This document shows, piece by piece, positions 1 through 7,416 of a stretch of 18,867 nucleotides of DNA. The notes under the pieces were generated by a model. The model saw nothing but the letters and a program-made list of their open reading frames with translations, made no database searches and was not told the origin of the DNA. The position numbers were made by a program, and so were the translations under genes. How positions within the stretch are numbered: the first letter of the stretch is position 1; the number at the start of each line of letters is the position of its first letter. Source of the DNA: Burkholderiales bacterium (GTDB taxonomy: Bacteria; Pseudomonadota; Gammaproteobacteria; Burkholderiales; CAIKXV01). The stretch lies in the NCBI GenBank assembly GCA_014379045.1, contig JACMMK010000042.1, positions 1 through 18,867 on the forward strand, written 5' to 3'.

Positions 1-819
1 CATCGTGCACACGAGGACGAGGCGCACCGCGCGCAATGGCACGCCCAGGCTGGCTGCACTGGTCTCGCCCAGTACCAGCGCATCGAGCGCGCGCGCGAAG
101 CGCAGTGCGACCAGCGCTGCGATCGCGAGTACTGCACAGAGCACGATCACGCTCGTCCAGCCGAGAAAGCCGGTAGTACCCAGCAGGAACGCCTGGCGCC
201 CGCGCATCGCCTCCGGCGACAACAGCAGCAGCAGATCCGATACGGCGGTCAGCAGCACGCCGACGACGACGCCGCAGAGCAACAGCGTCAGCGGTCGGCC
301 CGCGCCGCGCGCGAGCAGCAGCGTCAGCCCGACACCGATCAGCGCACCGCAGAACGCGGCGCCGACCAGTCCCAGCCGTTGCAGGGCATCGACGCTCGCC
401 AGCCCGATCGTGGCACCGAGCGCGCTGCTTGCGGCGAGCACCAGGACGACGCCGAGTCCCGCACCCGCTGCTGATCCCAGCAGATAGGGATCGGCGAGGG
501 GGTTGCGGAACAGCCCCTGCGCGATCGCGCCGGCAAGGCCGAGCAGTGCACCGGCGCACCACGCGCCGAGGGTACGCGGTGCGCGGATGTCGCGCACGAG
601 CGTCCACTCGTCATGCCATGCGAACGACCAGCCCTCGCTGCCGGCGGCGAAACCGGCGAGCAGCAGCAGCGTCGACGCCACGACGAGCGCTGCAGTGAAC
701 GCAGGCGTGCGTATTGCACGTGCGCCGGAAGACTGCGTCGGCGTCGGCTCGATGTCGGCCGCGGCATCAGGACGCGACGCCACGCCCGAATCGGACGGCG
801 TCACGTCGGCGCGGTTCAC
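1..819 (-). CDS. btuC: Vitamin B12 (cobalamin/iron-siderophore type) ABC transporter permease, partial
   Basis: Inner-membrane permease of the FecCD/BtuC family, which forms the translocation channel for cobalamin handed over by BtuF. 273 codons are present and the C-terminus lies beyond the left edge; the family usually has about 330-350 residues. The reading frame shows a hydrophilic N-terminal stretch, a first membrane segment near residues 35-55, and the family signature region with RNPLADPYLLGSAAGAG (about residues 111-127), followed by several alanine/leucine-rich membrane helices and a late LGETSAASLGV motif typical of the family. The start is GTG at 819, whose GTGA overlaps the btuF stop codon, an arrangement typical of translational coupling. 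An ATPase gene (btuD) would be expected further left. Assignment to B12 rather than siderophore rests on the riboswitch and btuB/btuF upstream. Confidence 0.9.
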   Translation of the reverse strand, partial: MNRADVTPSDSGVASRPDAAADIEPTPTQSSGARAIRTPAFTAALVVASTLLLLAGFAAGSEGWSFAWHDEWTLVRDIRAPRTLGAWCAGALLGLAGAIAQGLFRNPLADPYLLGSAAGAGLGVVLVLAASSALGATIGLASVDALQRLGLVGAAFCGALIGVGLTLLLARGAGRPLTLLLCGVVVGVLLTAVSDLLLLLSPEAMRGRQAFLLGTTGFLGWTSVIVLCAVLAIAALVALRFARALDALVLGETSAASLGVPLRAVRLVLVCTM

Positions 820-1895
820 GGAACTGCCCGCCACGGCGGCTGTCCCTGGGGCGGACGCGATGCTCCGGATGCGTGGGGCGGTCTTGCTGGCGCGGAGTGC
901 TCCGTGCGTGCGGACGAGAACGACGCCACCGAAGTCGGTGACCGCCCCGGTCCCGACCGACGCTGCTCGGTCGGCATACGCCGCGGCTCCAGCGCGACAA
1001 GACAGTCGGCGATGATTTCTGCGGCTTCTGCGAGCCGCGGCCCCGGGCGCACCAGCACCTCGTAGACATCGCTCGAAAAGCCGCAATGTCGCTGGTCGCG
1101 CAACGCGCGCAGCGCGCCCCATCCCGGGCGCTTCGCCATGTCGGTCAGGTTGCGCGTCGAGGCGAAGATCAGATCGGGTTGCGCGCGCACGACGAACTCC
1201 GGGTTGAGTCTGGGAAAGGGTCCGAGCGCTGCCGGGACGATATTGCCGAGCGCCAGGCGCTTCAGCAACTCGCCGATGAACGAGCTCTCCCCGGCGGCAT
1301 ACAGTGACGACGAGACTTCGAAGTAGATCCGCTCGCCGCGTAGCGCGGACGGCACTCGACCTGCGGCTTTGTCGATGCGTCCCTCGACACGTTGCCACAG
1401 CGCGTCGCCCGCCCCGGGCTTGCCGAGCACGACGGCGACTGTCTCGAGCACCCGCCGGGTGTCGGCGAATGTCTTGGGTTCGAGCGCGAGCACCTTGACG
1501 CCGAGGGCGTCGAGCCGATCGAGCGCTCGCGTTGACGTAGCCGCGAACACGACGTCGGGCTTCAGGCTCACGATGCGTTCGATCTGCGCGTCTTCGAGTC
1601 CGCCCAGCTTGGGCAGCGCCTTCACCGATGCCGGCCAGTTCGACGAACGGTCGGTGCCGACGAGGCGTTCGCAGGCGTCGAGTTCGCACACCGTCTCGGT
1701 CGTCGAAGGCAGCAGGCTGATGACGCGTTGCGCCGGGCGCGCGAGTTCGATCGTCCGCCCGCGATCGTCGACGACCCTGAGCGCGGCCGTGGCTGGGGCC
1801 GTGAAGCCCCAGGGTGCGAAACCGCACGCCGCGGCGAGGACGAGCGCGACCGCCGCGCTCGCACCGCGCCCGCACTTGGAGTCACTTCGGCGCAT
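816..1895 (-). CDS. btuF: Periplasmic cobalamin-binding protein BtuF
   Basis: Substrate-binding protein that captures B12 in the periplasm and delivers it to the BtuCD transporter. 359 residues. An N-terminal signal peptide is visible (hydrophobic run about residues 13-30, alanine-rich cleavage region about 34-39). The mature part begins with the family's VVDDRGRTIEL strand, then RVISLLPSTTETVCEL (58-72), KLGGLEDAQIERIVSLKPDVV (96-116) and the C-terminal lobe with RPGPRLAEAAEIIADCL (283-299), all typical of the PF01497 periplasmic binding fold. The ATG at 1895 overlaps the end of btuB by 14 bases. Odd point: the family normally ends about residue 303, but this frame continues for some 55 proline-, serine- and arginine-rich residues before the stop that overlaps btuC. 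The tail may be a genuine extension or the mark of a frameshift near the gene end. Confidence 0.9.
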   Translation of the reverse strand: MRRSDSKCGRGASAAVALVLAAACGFAPWGFTAPATAALRVVDDRGRTIELARPAQRVISLLPSTTETVCELDACERLVGTDRSSNWPASVKALPKLGGLEDAQIERIVSLKPDVVFAATSTRALDRLDALGVKVLALEPKTFADTRRVLETVAVVLGKPGAGDALWQRVEGRIDKAAGRVPSALRGERIYFEVSSSLYAAGESSFIGELLKRLALGNIVPAALGPFPRLNPEFVVRAQPDLIFASTRNLTDMAKRPGWGALRALRDQRHCGFSSDVYEVLVRPGPRLAEAAEIIADCLVALEPRRMPTEQRRSGPGRSPTSVASFSSARTEHSAPARPPHASGASRPPQGQPPWRAVP

Positions 1896-3765
1896 AACGC
1901 AGTGTCAGATAGGCCTCGCGCCGCGGCTGGTTGAACCCGAACGCGGTCTCGTAGATCTTGTCGTTCAGGTTGTTGACGCGAAGTCCGAGCGTCCAGTCGC
2001 GCGTCAGCACGCGATCGGCGCGCAGATCGAGCGTGTAGAAGCCCGCCAGCGCAATGGTGTTCGTCGTGTTCTCGAAGCGTCGACCCACCGCGAGCAGGCT
2101 CGCGCCGAAACGCCAGTCGCCGAGATCCACATCGGCGTTCGCCTTCGCCGTGTCGCGCGCACGCCGGGGCAGCAGGCGACCGGTGAGGTCGTTGCGCGGT
2201 TCCACGGTTTCCAGCGTGGCCCCGAGCGTCCAGGCACTGATGCGCGCGGCGTAGGTGACGGTCCACCCGTCGATGCTGCTGGTCGGAACGTTGACCGGCT
2301 GCGCACCCGAAGTGATGAAGCCGCGGATCCGGTTCTGGAAGCGTGCTGCCCGCACCTCGTGCCCGGCCTCGGCATAGCGCACGCTGAATTCATTGTGCCG
2401 TCCTTCCTCGGGTTGCAGGTTCGGATTGCCGAACGCGGGGAAGTACAGCTGATTGAAACTCGGGGCGACGAAGCTCGTGCCGGCGGACGCGCCGAGGCGA
2501 AGCGTTCGGGTCAGGTCATAGCCGTAGCCGAGCGAGCCGGTGTCGGTCGTGCCGAACTGCGAGTTGCGATCACGGCGCGCATTGGCTTGCCAGACATGCG
2601 CGCGGTAGCCCCCGGTCAGCCCGAGCGACGCCGAGTCGATCTGACGCGACTGCACCGGAAACTGGGTGCCCGCCTTAGACACGTCCTGGTCCAGCGTCTC
2701 GGCGAGCAGCAGCAGCGATCCGATCGGCGTGGTGAACGTGTTCTCCCAGCTCAGTTGCCGCTGAGTTGTGCGAAAGGCGCCGAGCGAGGCCGGCGACACA
2801 GACACCACGGTGTCGAACTCGTCTTCGCTACGTCCGACGCGCAGCGCAGTACGCCAGCGCTCGGTGAGGCGCCCGTCGATGCCGAGGGTCATCACCTCGG
2901 TGGACAGGTGCGCGCGTGTATCGGCACCCGGGCCGTTGTCGAAGCGCGTGGTCCCCGCCGAACCGAGCACGCTCGCCCGCGCACGCCAGTTGGCGTTTAG
3001 CCGGTAACCGCCGTTGACGCTGCCCGACGATTGCCGGAAGCCGTCATGATCGGGATTGAAGTTGCCGAACTGCGCGCGGGAGTTCGACGCAGAGAACCCG
3101 TTCGTGTCGGTGTGCTGCGCGTTCACGGCGAGATCCCACGGGCCGCTGCCGGTCGCGAGGCCCGCGGCGAGTTGGCCGTAGCTGCGCGATCCCACGGTCG
3201 CCGAGGCGTGCGGGAAAAACCCTTCGCGGCCGCGCCGCGTGAAGATCTGGATCACGCCCGCCACCGCCTCGCTGCCGTACAAGCCGCTCAATGGCCCGCG
3301 CACGATCTCGATGCGTTCGATCTGGTCGAGCGGCAGGTTGTCGAGGCTGGGCGCGCCGACGGTCGCTGAGCCGTAGCGCATGCCATCGACGAGCAGCAGC
3401 GTGTGGCGCGACTCCATGCCGCGGATGAATACCGAACTCGTGCCACCCAGACCCCCGTTCGCGGCGAACTGGATGCCGGGTTGCTGCGCGAGCAGTTCGG
3501 CGAGCGTGCGCCCGCTTGCGCGCTCGATCTCCGCGCGTTCGATCACGGTGACGTGTGCGACCTGGTCTTCGACGCGCGTCGGCTGGCGCGACGCCGTGAC
3601 TACGACCGGCGCGAGTTGCTCGGGTGCGATATCGCGTCGTGGCGTCTGCGCGAACATCGTGCGCGGTGCAAGTGACGTGAACGACGCAAGGCACGCGAGC
3701 GAAGCGCATAGCAATAGCGACGGCAACGGCCGTGCGATGGCCGCCCTGTGATGATGAAACAGCAT
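1882..3765 (-). CDS. btuB: TonB-dependent outer-membrane vitamin B12 receptor BtuB
   Basis: Outer-membrane receptor that imports cobalamin using TonB energy. 627 residues, close to the 614 of E. coli BtuB. A signal peptide (about 1-40) is followed by a TonB box-like VVVTASRQ (54-61), a plug domain with IRGMESRHTLLLVDGMRYG and IERIEIVRGPLSGLYGSEAV motifs, and a long beta-barrel ending LTLRYAPK. The start at 3765 is chosen because AAAGGAGATC lies six bases upstream and because any earlier start in this frame would run into the riboswitch. Most barrels of this class end in an aromatic residue; this one ends in lysine with tyrosine four residues earlier. First gene of the btuBFC operon, controlled by the cobalamin riboswitch upstream. 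B12 specificity is inferred mainly from that riboswitch and the transporter genes. Confidence 0.93.
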   Translation of the reverse strand: MLFHHHRAAIARPLPSLLLCASLACLASFTSLAPRTMFAQTPRRDIAPEQLAPVVVTASRQPTRVEDQVAHVTVIERAEIERASGRTLAELLAQQPGIQFAANGGLGGTSSVFIRGMESRHTLLLVDGMRYGSATVGAPSLDNLPLDQIERIEIVRGPLSGLYGSEAVAGVIQIFTRRGREGFFPHASATVGSRSYGQLAAGLATGSGPWDLAVNAQHTDTNGFSASNSRAQFGNFNPDHDGFRQSSGSVNGGYRLNANWRARASVLGSAGTTRFDNGPGADTRAHLSTEVMTLGIDGRLTERWRTALRVGRSEDEFDTVVSVSPASLGAFRTTQRQLSWENTFTTPIGSLLLLAETLDQDVSKAGTQFPVQSRQIDSASLGLTGGYRAHVWQANARRDRNSQFGTTDTGSLGYGYDLTRTLRLGASAGTSFVAPSFNQLYFPAFGNPNLQPEEGRHNEFSVRYAEAGHEVRAARFQNRIRGFITSGAQPVNVPTSSIDGWTVTYAARISAWTLGATLETVEPRNDLTGRLLPRRARDTAKANADVDLGDWRFGASLLAVGRRFENTTNTIALAGFYTLDLRADRVLTRDWTLGLRVNNLNDKIYETAFGFNQPRREAYLTLRYAPK

Positions 3766-3887
3766 TTCGATCTCCTTTGGCGCACGCCCCGTGCGAACCG
3801 GTTTGGGCATGGCACCGAGGCCGGCAGAGGAGATCATCGACGCGTGAGGACGCCAGGCGACCCAACGTTTCGACACCGCGCCCCGCG
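3766..3887 (-). promoter_or_regulatory. Expression platform of the B12 riboswitch (SD-sequestering leader of btuB)
   Basis: Untranslated leader between the riboswitch aptamer and the btuB start. On the minus strand the segment GATCTCCT (forward 3828-3835) is an exact 8-base complement of AGGAGATC (forward 3769-3776), which contains the btuB Shine-Dalgarno sequence. Between them a perfect hairpin, CGCACG-GGG-CGTGCG (3781-3795), sits just before the ribosome binding site and would shorten the loop. No T-run follows any stem, so this looks like translational rather than transcriptional control: B12-bound RNA would hide the ribosome binding site. The pairing is seen in the sequence; its response to B12 is inferred from the riboswitch class. 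Confidence 0.6.
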
Positions 3888-4138
3888 ACGTCAGTACCCT
3901 TCGCGGCAGGCCGGTATCCGGGCTCACGAGCGCAGTGTCTGGCCGATCATCGCGATCGACTTTTCACTACCGGCGCGGCTACCTTCCCGGGTGATCGATT
4001 ACCCAGTGGTACTACAGCCGTCCTTGACTCGCTTACCGTTGCGGGGGCAGCGTCGGCATTGCCACGGCAGGACCGTGGCGCACCGACTTCCCGTTTACCT
4101 GCGGACACGACCGAGATCGATTCCGCAGCACCTGACGT
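3888..4138 (-). promoter_or_regulatory. Cobalamin riboswitch
   Basis: B12-sensing aptamer in the btuB leader, read on the minus strand. The diagnostic elements occur in the right order: AGGTGC at the 5' end (4128-4133), GGGAAGTCGGTG (4081-4092), GCCGACGCTGCCCCCGCAAC (4038-4057), CCACTGG (4003-4009), CGGGAAGG (3982-3989) and the B12 box AGCCCGGATACCGGCCTGCC (3905-3924). A closing P1 helix is formed by ACGTCA (4133-4138) with TGACGT (3888-3893). When cobalamin binds, RNAs of this class lower expression of the downstream gene. The outer boundaries are set by the P1 pairing and are good to a few bases. Confidence 0.96.
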
Positions 4139-4299
4139 GACCCGACGGTACGCCGGCCGAAGGCGTTTCGCAACCGTTGGACTTTTCCGAAGCGGCGCGG
4201 TGCCGTGTCGGTTCGACTGCGGCCATGGCCGCTTAATCGACGCGCGTACCGTGCGTTTTGTCAAAGACTGGCGAGTTCTCCGATGCTAAAAAGCTACCC
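4139..4299. promoter_or_regulatory. Divergent intergenic control region between the B12 leader and the sugar cassette
   Basis: This stretch must hold the promoter of the btuB leader (minus strand) and probably that of the sugar cassette (plus strand). On the minus strand TTGCGA (4168-4173), 17 bases, then TACCGT (4145-4150) is a possible but weak sigma-70 promoter that would start transcription just before the riboswitch. A perfect 14-base palindrome, GCGGCCATGGCCGC, lies at 4219-4232 and could bind a dimeric regulator. No convincing plus-strand promoter was recognised. With the leader and riboswitch it makes up a 534-base stretch (3766-4299) with no protein gene. Confidence 0.35.
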
Positions 4300-4731
4300 A
4301 TGGATACCGCCTACAAGACCCTGCCCGACGGTGTGGCGTTGGTTTCAGCCGCCTCGAATGAAGATGCGCGCGGCCGTTTGCTGGCGCTGGAACATGGCTC
4401 GCCCGTTCCCTTCGTGCCCGTACGCACGTTCGTGATTCTGGACGTTCCCGCAGGTCAACCTCGTGCCGGGCACGCGTTTTCGTGTCACGAGTTTCTGCTG
4501 GTGCTGAACGGCTCTTGTACCGTCACGGTCGACGATGGCCAGAAACGCCTTCGTCTGCGCCTTCGCGCCAAAGAGTACGGCCTCAACGTATCTCCTGGTG
4601 TGTGGGTCGGCCTCGACGATTTCGAGTGTGGCACGGTGCTGATGGTGCTCGCCTCGAAGTCGTTCTGCGACACACAGTATTTTCCGAACCCGCAGCCCGC
4701 CCTCATTGCGGCGCACGCGCTGCAAGCATGA
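4300..4731 (+). CDS. QdtA/FdtA (WxcM)-type sugar 3,4-ketoisomerase-like cupin
   Basis: Family members convert dTDP-4-oxo-6-deoxyglucose to the 3-oxo isomer, the first committed step to dTDP-3-amino-3,6-dideoxyhexoses. 143 residues from the ATG at 4300, a normal length. Visible family features are RGRLLALE (24-31), PFVPVRTFVILDVPAGQPRAG (37-57), a His at 58, the FLLVLNGSCTVTVDDG beta-strand region (65-80), GLNVSPGVWVGL (94-105) and TVLMVLASKSF (112-122). Odd point: the two catalytic histidines lie in an HAH motif in characterised enzymes; here the motif is HAF (58-60), so the second histidine is phenylalanine, with another His at 63. The protein may be impaired, altered in specificity or only sugar-binding. 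A TTG at 4258 would add 14 residues. The gene overlaps the next by ATGA (4728-4731), showing it belongs to the same operon. Confidence 0.78.
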   Translation: MDTAYKTLPDGVALVSAASNEDARGRLLALEHGSPVPFVPVRTFVILDVPAGQPRAGHAFSCHEFLLVLNGSCTVTVDDGQKRLRLRLRAKEYGLNVSPGVWVGLDDFECGTVLMVLASKSFCDTQYFPNPQPALIAAHALQA

Positions 4732-5822
4732 TTCCGCAGTCCGACCCGAAGCGCAGCTTCGATGCTGCGCAAGAAGATATTCAGCGTGCCATTCAGCGCG
4801 TGTTCGAACGCGGACTATTCATCCTCGGCCCCGAAGCCGAGGCCTTCGAAGCCGAGTTCGCTACGTTCCTGGATGTGCGCCATGCCGTCGGCGTGAGCTC
4901 GGGCACCGATGCGGTGGCGCTTGCGTTGAGCGCTGCCGGGCTCAAGCCGGGAGACGAAGTCATAACGGTCTCCATGACCGCAGTGGCGACGGCTGTTGCG
5001 ATCGAAGACGCAGGCGGCATACCGAAGTTCGTCGACGTCGATCCGGCGACGCGCTGCATGGATCCCCGCGCCCTGGCGGCGGCGATCGGTCCGCGTACCG
5101 CCGCGGTCGTCCCGGTACACCTGCACGGCTTTCCCACTCCGATGGAATCGATCATCGCGGTAGCTCGTCGATACGGATTGCTGATCGTCGAAGATTGTGC
5201 GCAAGCTCACGGAGCAATTTACCAAGGCCGCCGGGTAGGCAGCTTCGGACACGCCGCAGCCTTCAGCTTCTATCCGACGAAGAATCTCGGTGCGCCCGGC
5301 GATGCGGGCGCGGTCGTCACCGACGATCCTGCGATTGCGCAGCGCGTGCGTCGGATGAGACTCTACGGCTGGAACGATGAACGCAACACCGTCGGGCCAG
5401 GGTCGAACCGGCGCATCGATGAGTTGCACGCCGCCGTGCTGCGCGTTCTTCTGCCACGTCTGGAGGCCGGCAATGCCGAGCGGCGATCGCTTGCACACCA
5501 GTACCGCAGTCGTCTGCACGACCTCGATCTCGAGTTGCCGCCCCACGTCGACGGCGCCGTCTACCACCAGTTCGCGATCGCGGTGGAAGGACGGACGGCA
5601 TTGCAGGCCTTCATGGCAGCGCGAGGCGTGCAGACGGCTGTGCACTACCCGGTTGGGGCCCATCAGCAGAAGCGCTTTGCGTGCGGTGCATCGGCGCTGC
5701 CCGTGACTGAGCGCCTGTCCGCGCGCCTCTTGAGTCTTCCTGTTCAGCCCGAGGTCGCCCGAGACCATCTACCCGAAATCTGCCGCGTGCTGGCCGAAGG
5801 CCTTCGATGCAACCGCTCGTAA
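4728..5822 (+). CDS. DegT/DnrJ/EryC1/StrS-family sugar aminotransferase (FdtB/QdtB-like)
   Basis: PLP-dependent transaminase acting on nucleotide-linked keto sugars. 364 residues, a normal length. It has VGVSSGTDAVALAL (54-67, phosphate binding), VIVEDCAQAHG-type LLIVEDCAQAHGA (151-163; Asp156 contacts the PLP ring nitrogen), the Schiff-base lysine Lys185 in SFYPTKNLGAPGDAGA (180-195), NRRIDELHAAVL, and the late HYPVGAHQQ and LSLPVQPEV motifs. The partner ketoisomerase-like gene overlaps its start by four bases, so the likely reaction is amination at C3 of a 3-oxo-6-deoxyhexose, with glutamate as amino donor. Which epimer (Fuc3N or Qui3N) cannot be told from the sequence. Its stop overlaps the next gene by 16 bases. 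Confidence 0.9.
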   Translation: MIPQSDPKRSFDAAQEDIQRAIQRVFERGLFILGPEAEAFEAEFATFLDVRHAVGVSSGTDAVALALSAAGLKPGDEVITVSMTAVATAVAIEDAGGIPKFVDVDPATRCMDPRALAAAIGPRTAAVVPVHLHGFPTPMESIIAVARRYGLLIVEDCAQAHGAIYQGRRVGSFGHAAAFSFYPTKNLGAPGDAGAVVTDDPAIAQRVRRMRLYGWNDERNTVGPGSNRRIDELHAAVLRVLLPRLEAGNAERRSLAHQYRSRLHDLDLELPPHVDGAVYHQFAIAVEGRTALQAFMAARGVQTAVHYPVGAHQQKRFACGASALPVTERLSARLLSLPVQPEVARDHLPEICRVLAEGLRCNRS

Positions 5823-6469
5823 TCTTCGGCATCGGGTCGCCCATTGCGATCGATTTCGAAGAGACCTGCCGCCGCCTCGGAATCGACATCGCCGCAGCGA
5901 TCAAGAATATGGACGGACCGAGCCACGTTTCAAGCGACGTGCCAGTCGTGGATAGCGCCAGCATTCCCGGGCACCTGCTGAATCTCGGCGTGGTGCTGCC
6001 AATGTTCACTCCCGCGCACCGGAAGACCGCGTCGGAGGAGTCATCCCGGCTCGGCTTTTCGCGGCGTGGAACCTTGATCGATCCAACTTCGGCAGTCGCG
6101 AAGAGCGCGACATTCGGTTCCGGAGTTTTCGTCAATGCCGGTTGCACGATCGGAGGCGCCGCGTCGCTGCACGATTTCGTGTTCATCAACCGCGGCGCAA
6201 GCATTGCCCATCACTGCGTGATCGAAGCGTTCGCTTCGCTTGGCCCCGCCGCGGTGCTGGCAGGCGCGGTGCGCATCGGGCGCGGCGCCGTCGTCGGCGC
6301 AGGCGCCGTCATCCTGCCCGGCATCGAAATCGGCGCTAATGCAGTCGTCGGTGCAGGCGCGGTCGTCACGCGTTCGGTCCTGCCCGCGTGTGTGGTCGTG
6401 GGCAACCCGGCACGGGTGGTGAGCGAGTCCAACGCGGGATACAACGGTCTGTCGGTATCAACTGCGTAG
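5807..6469 (+). CDS. NeuD/PglD-like left-handed beta-helix sugar acyltransferase
   Basis: Acetyl (or other acyl) transferase predicted to modify the amino group made by the upstream transaminase. 220 residues. The N-terminal part (1-75) starts VIFGIGSPIAIDFEETCRRLG, resembling the nucleotide-sugar-binding Rossmann-like domain of NeuD/PglD proteins. From about residue 90 there are imperfect hexapeptide repeats with small residues and I/V at every sixth position (for example VRIGRGAVVGAGAVILPGIE), forming a left-handed beta-helix that binds acyl-CoA. His135 and His136 lie where PglD-type enzymes have the catalytic histidine. The C-terminal VVVGNPARVV is the usual end motif of this family. GAAGG lies a few bases before the ATG, which is inside the end of the aminotransferase gene. 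N-acylation is inferred from context; O-acylation is the main alternative. Confidence 0.85.
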   Translation: MQPLVIFGIGSPIAIDFEETCRRLGIDIAAAIKNMDGPSHVSSDVPVVDSASIPGHLLNLGVVLPMFTPAHRKTASEESSRLGFSRRGTLIDPTSAVAKSATFGSGVFVNAGCTIGGAASLHDFVFINRGASIAHHCVIEAFASLGPAAVLAGAVRIGRGAVVGAGAVILPGIEIGANAVVGAGAVVTRSVLPACVVVGNPARVVSESNAGYNGLSVSTA

Positions 6470-6531
6470 CATCCACGTACCGTCATCTCGGGGACGACGC
6501 AGTCGCGGCGCCCGGGCCCCAGCGAGGCCTC

Positions 6532-7416
6532 ATGGAAGTTCACCTCTACACCATCTGCTGGAATGAAGCGGACATGCTGGGTTTCTTCTTCCGGCATTAC
6601 GACCCGGTCGTCACCCGATACTTCATCTACGACAACGGCTCGACCGATGGATCGCTCGATCTTCTTTCGGCGCACCCGAACGTCGTTCTGCGGAAATTCC
6701 CGTTCGATGACGCGAACTCTTTCGTAAACTCGGCGCGCGCGTTTCACAACACGGCGTGGAAAGAGAGCCGGGGAAGCGCCGACTGGGTGATCCTGACGGC
6801 GATCGACGAACATCTTCACGTTCCCGGCACGCACTTGCGCGATTACCTCACGCAGGAACTTCGAGCGAAGACGACGCTGATACCGGCGCTCGGGTATCAG
6901 ATGTTATCGGAAGATTTTGCACTGCCTGAAGAAGAGCTGTGTTTGTCCCGAACGACGGGCGCGCCATTCATCGAAATGAGCAAGCTCAGCCTGTTCCGTC
7001 CTGATGAAATCCACGACACGAATTTCGCGTCCGGACGGCATACCGCCGCGCCGAGCGGCTTGTTGCGAATGCCCAGAAACGACAGGCTGCTCAACCTCCA
7101 TTACAAATACCTCGGCTTCGAACGAGTGGTGGAGAGGCAGCAGTTTCTCCGCACCGGTTTGCGCTCGGTCGACATCGAAAACCAGTACGGTTGGCAATAC
7201 TGGAAGTCGGCTGAGTACGTCCGTCAGGACTGGAACAAGTTTCTCGAGAACGCCGCTGACATCGCTGCACCCGGATTCAATGCCGCGAAGAGCCATCTGG
7301 CGCCGAGATGGTGGCGGCCATCCATGAAGAGGATTTTGCACGTGCGGCGCAAATGGGCGCTGTTCTGGAACGCGCTGCCCTCGGCGCACGGTTTGTATTT
7401 CGGCGAACGAAGCTAG
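6532..7416 (+). CDS. Glycosyltransferase, family-2-like (GT-A fold)
   Basis: Predicted to transfer a sugar, probably the amino sugar made by the three genes before it. 294 residues. The N-terminus MEVHLYTICWNEADMLGFF is typical of the Glyco_tranf_2_4 group, followed by FIYDNGSTDGSLDLL (31-45), a nucleotide-binding region of GT-A enzymes. In place of the usual metal-binding DxDE motif the protein has AIDEH (90-94), so the first aspartate is missing. The C-terminal third is rich in tryptophan, arginine and lysine. The ATG at 6532 has GCGAGG upstream and is preferred to earlier frame starts, which would lie inside the acyltransferase gene. It is 62 bases downstream of the acyltransferase gene and the last gene of the cassette. 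The acceptor (LPS, capsule, flagellin) is unknown. Confidence 0.78.
   Translation: MEVHLYTICWNEADMLGFFFRHYDPVVTRYFIYDNGSTDGSLDLLSAHPNVVLRKFPFDDANSFVNSARAFHNTAWKESRGSADWVILTAIDEHLHVPGTHLRDYLTQELRAKTTLIPALGYQMLSEDFALPEEELCLSRTTGAPFIEMSKLSLFRPDEIHDTNFASGRHTAAPSGLLRMPRNDRLLNLHYKYLGFERVVERQQFLRTGLRSVDIENQYGWQYWKSAEYVRQDWNKFLENAADIAAPGFNAAKSHLAPRWWRPSMKRILHVRRKWALFWNALPSAHGLYFGERS

Noticed and set aside
5..487. 160-codon plus-strand frame at the left edge
   Set aside because: The opposite strand encodes an unmistakable BtuC-type permease; the plus frame is serine/proline/arginine-rich noise.
1369..3000. A 543-codon open frame on the plus strand, opposite btuB and btuF
   Set aside because: It is antisense to two clearly recognisable genes, its product has no recognisable motif and is arginine/alanine-rich, as expected for a shadow frame in high-GC DNA.
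3766..3927. Extended btuB start at 3927 adding about 54 residues
   Set aside because: The extension would overlap the B12 box of the riboswitch, has no signal-peptide logic, and the ATG at 3765 has an excellent ribosome binding site.
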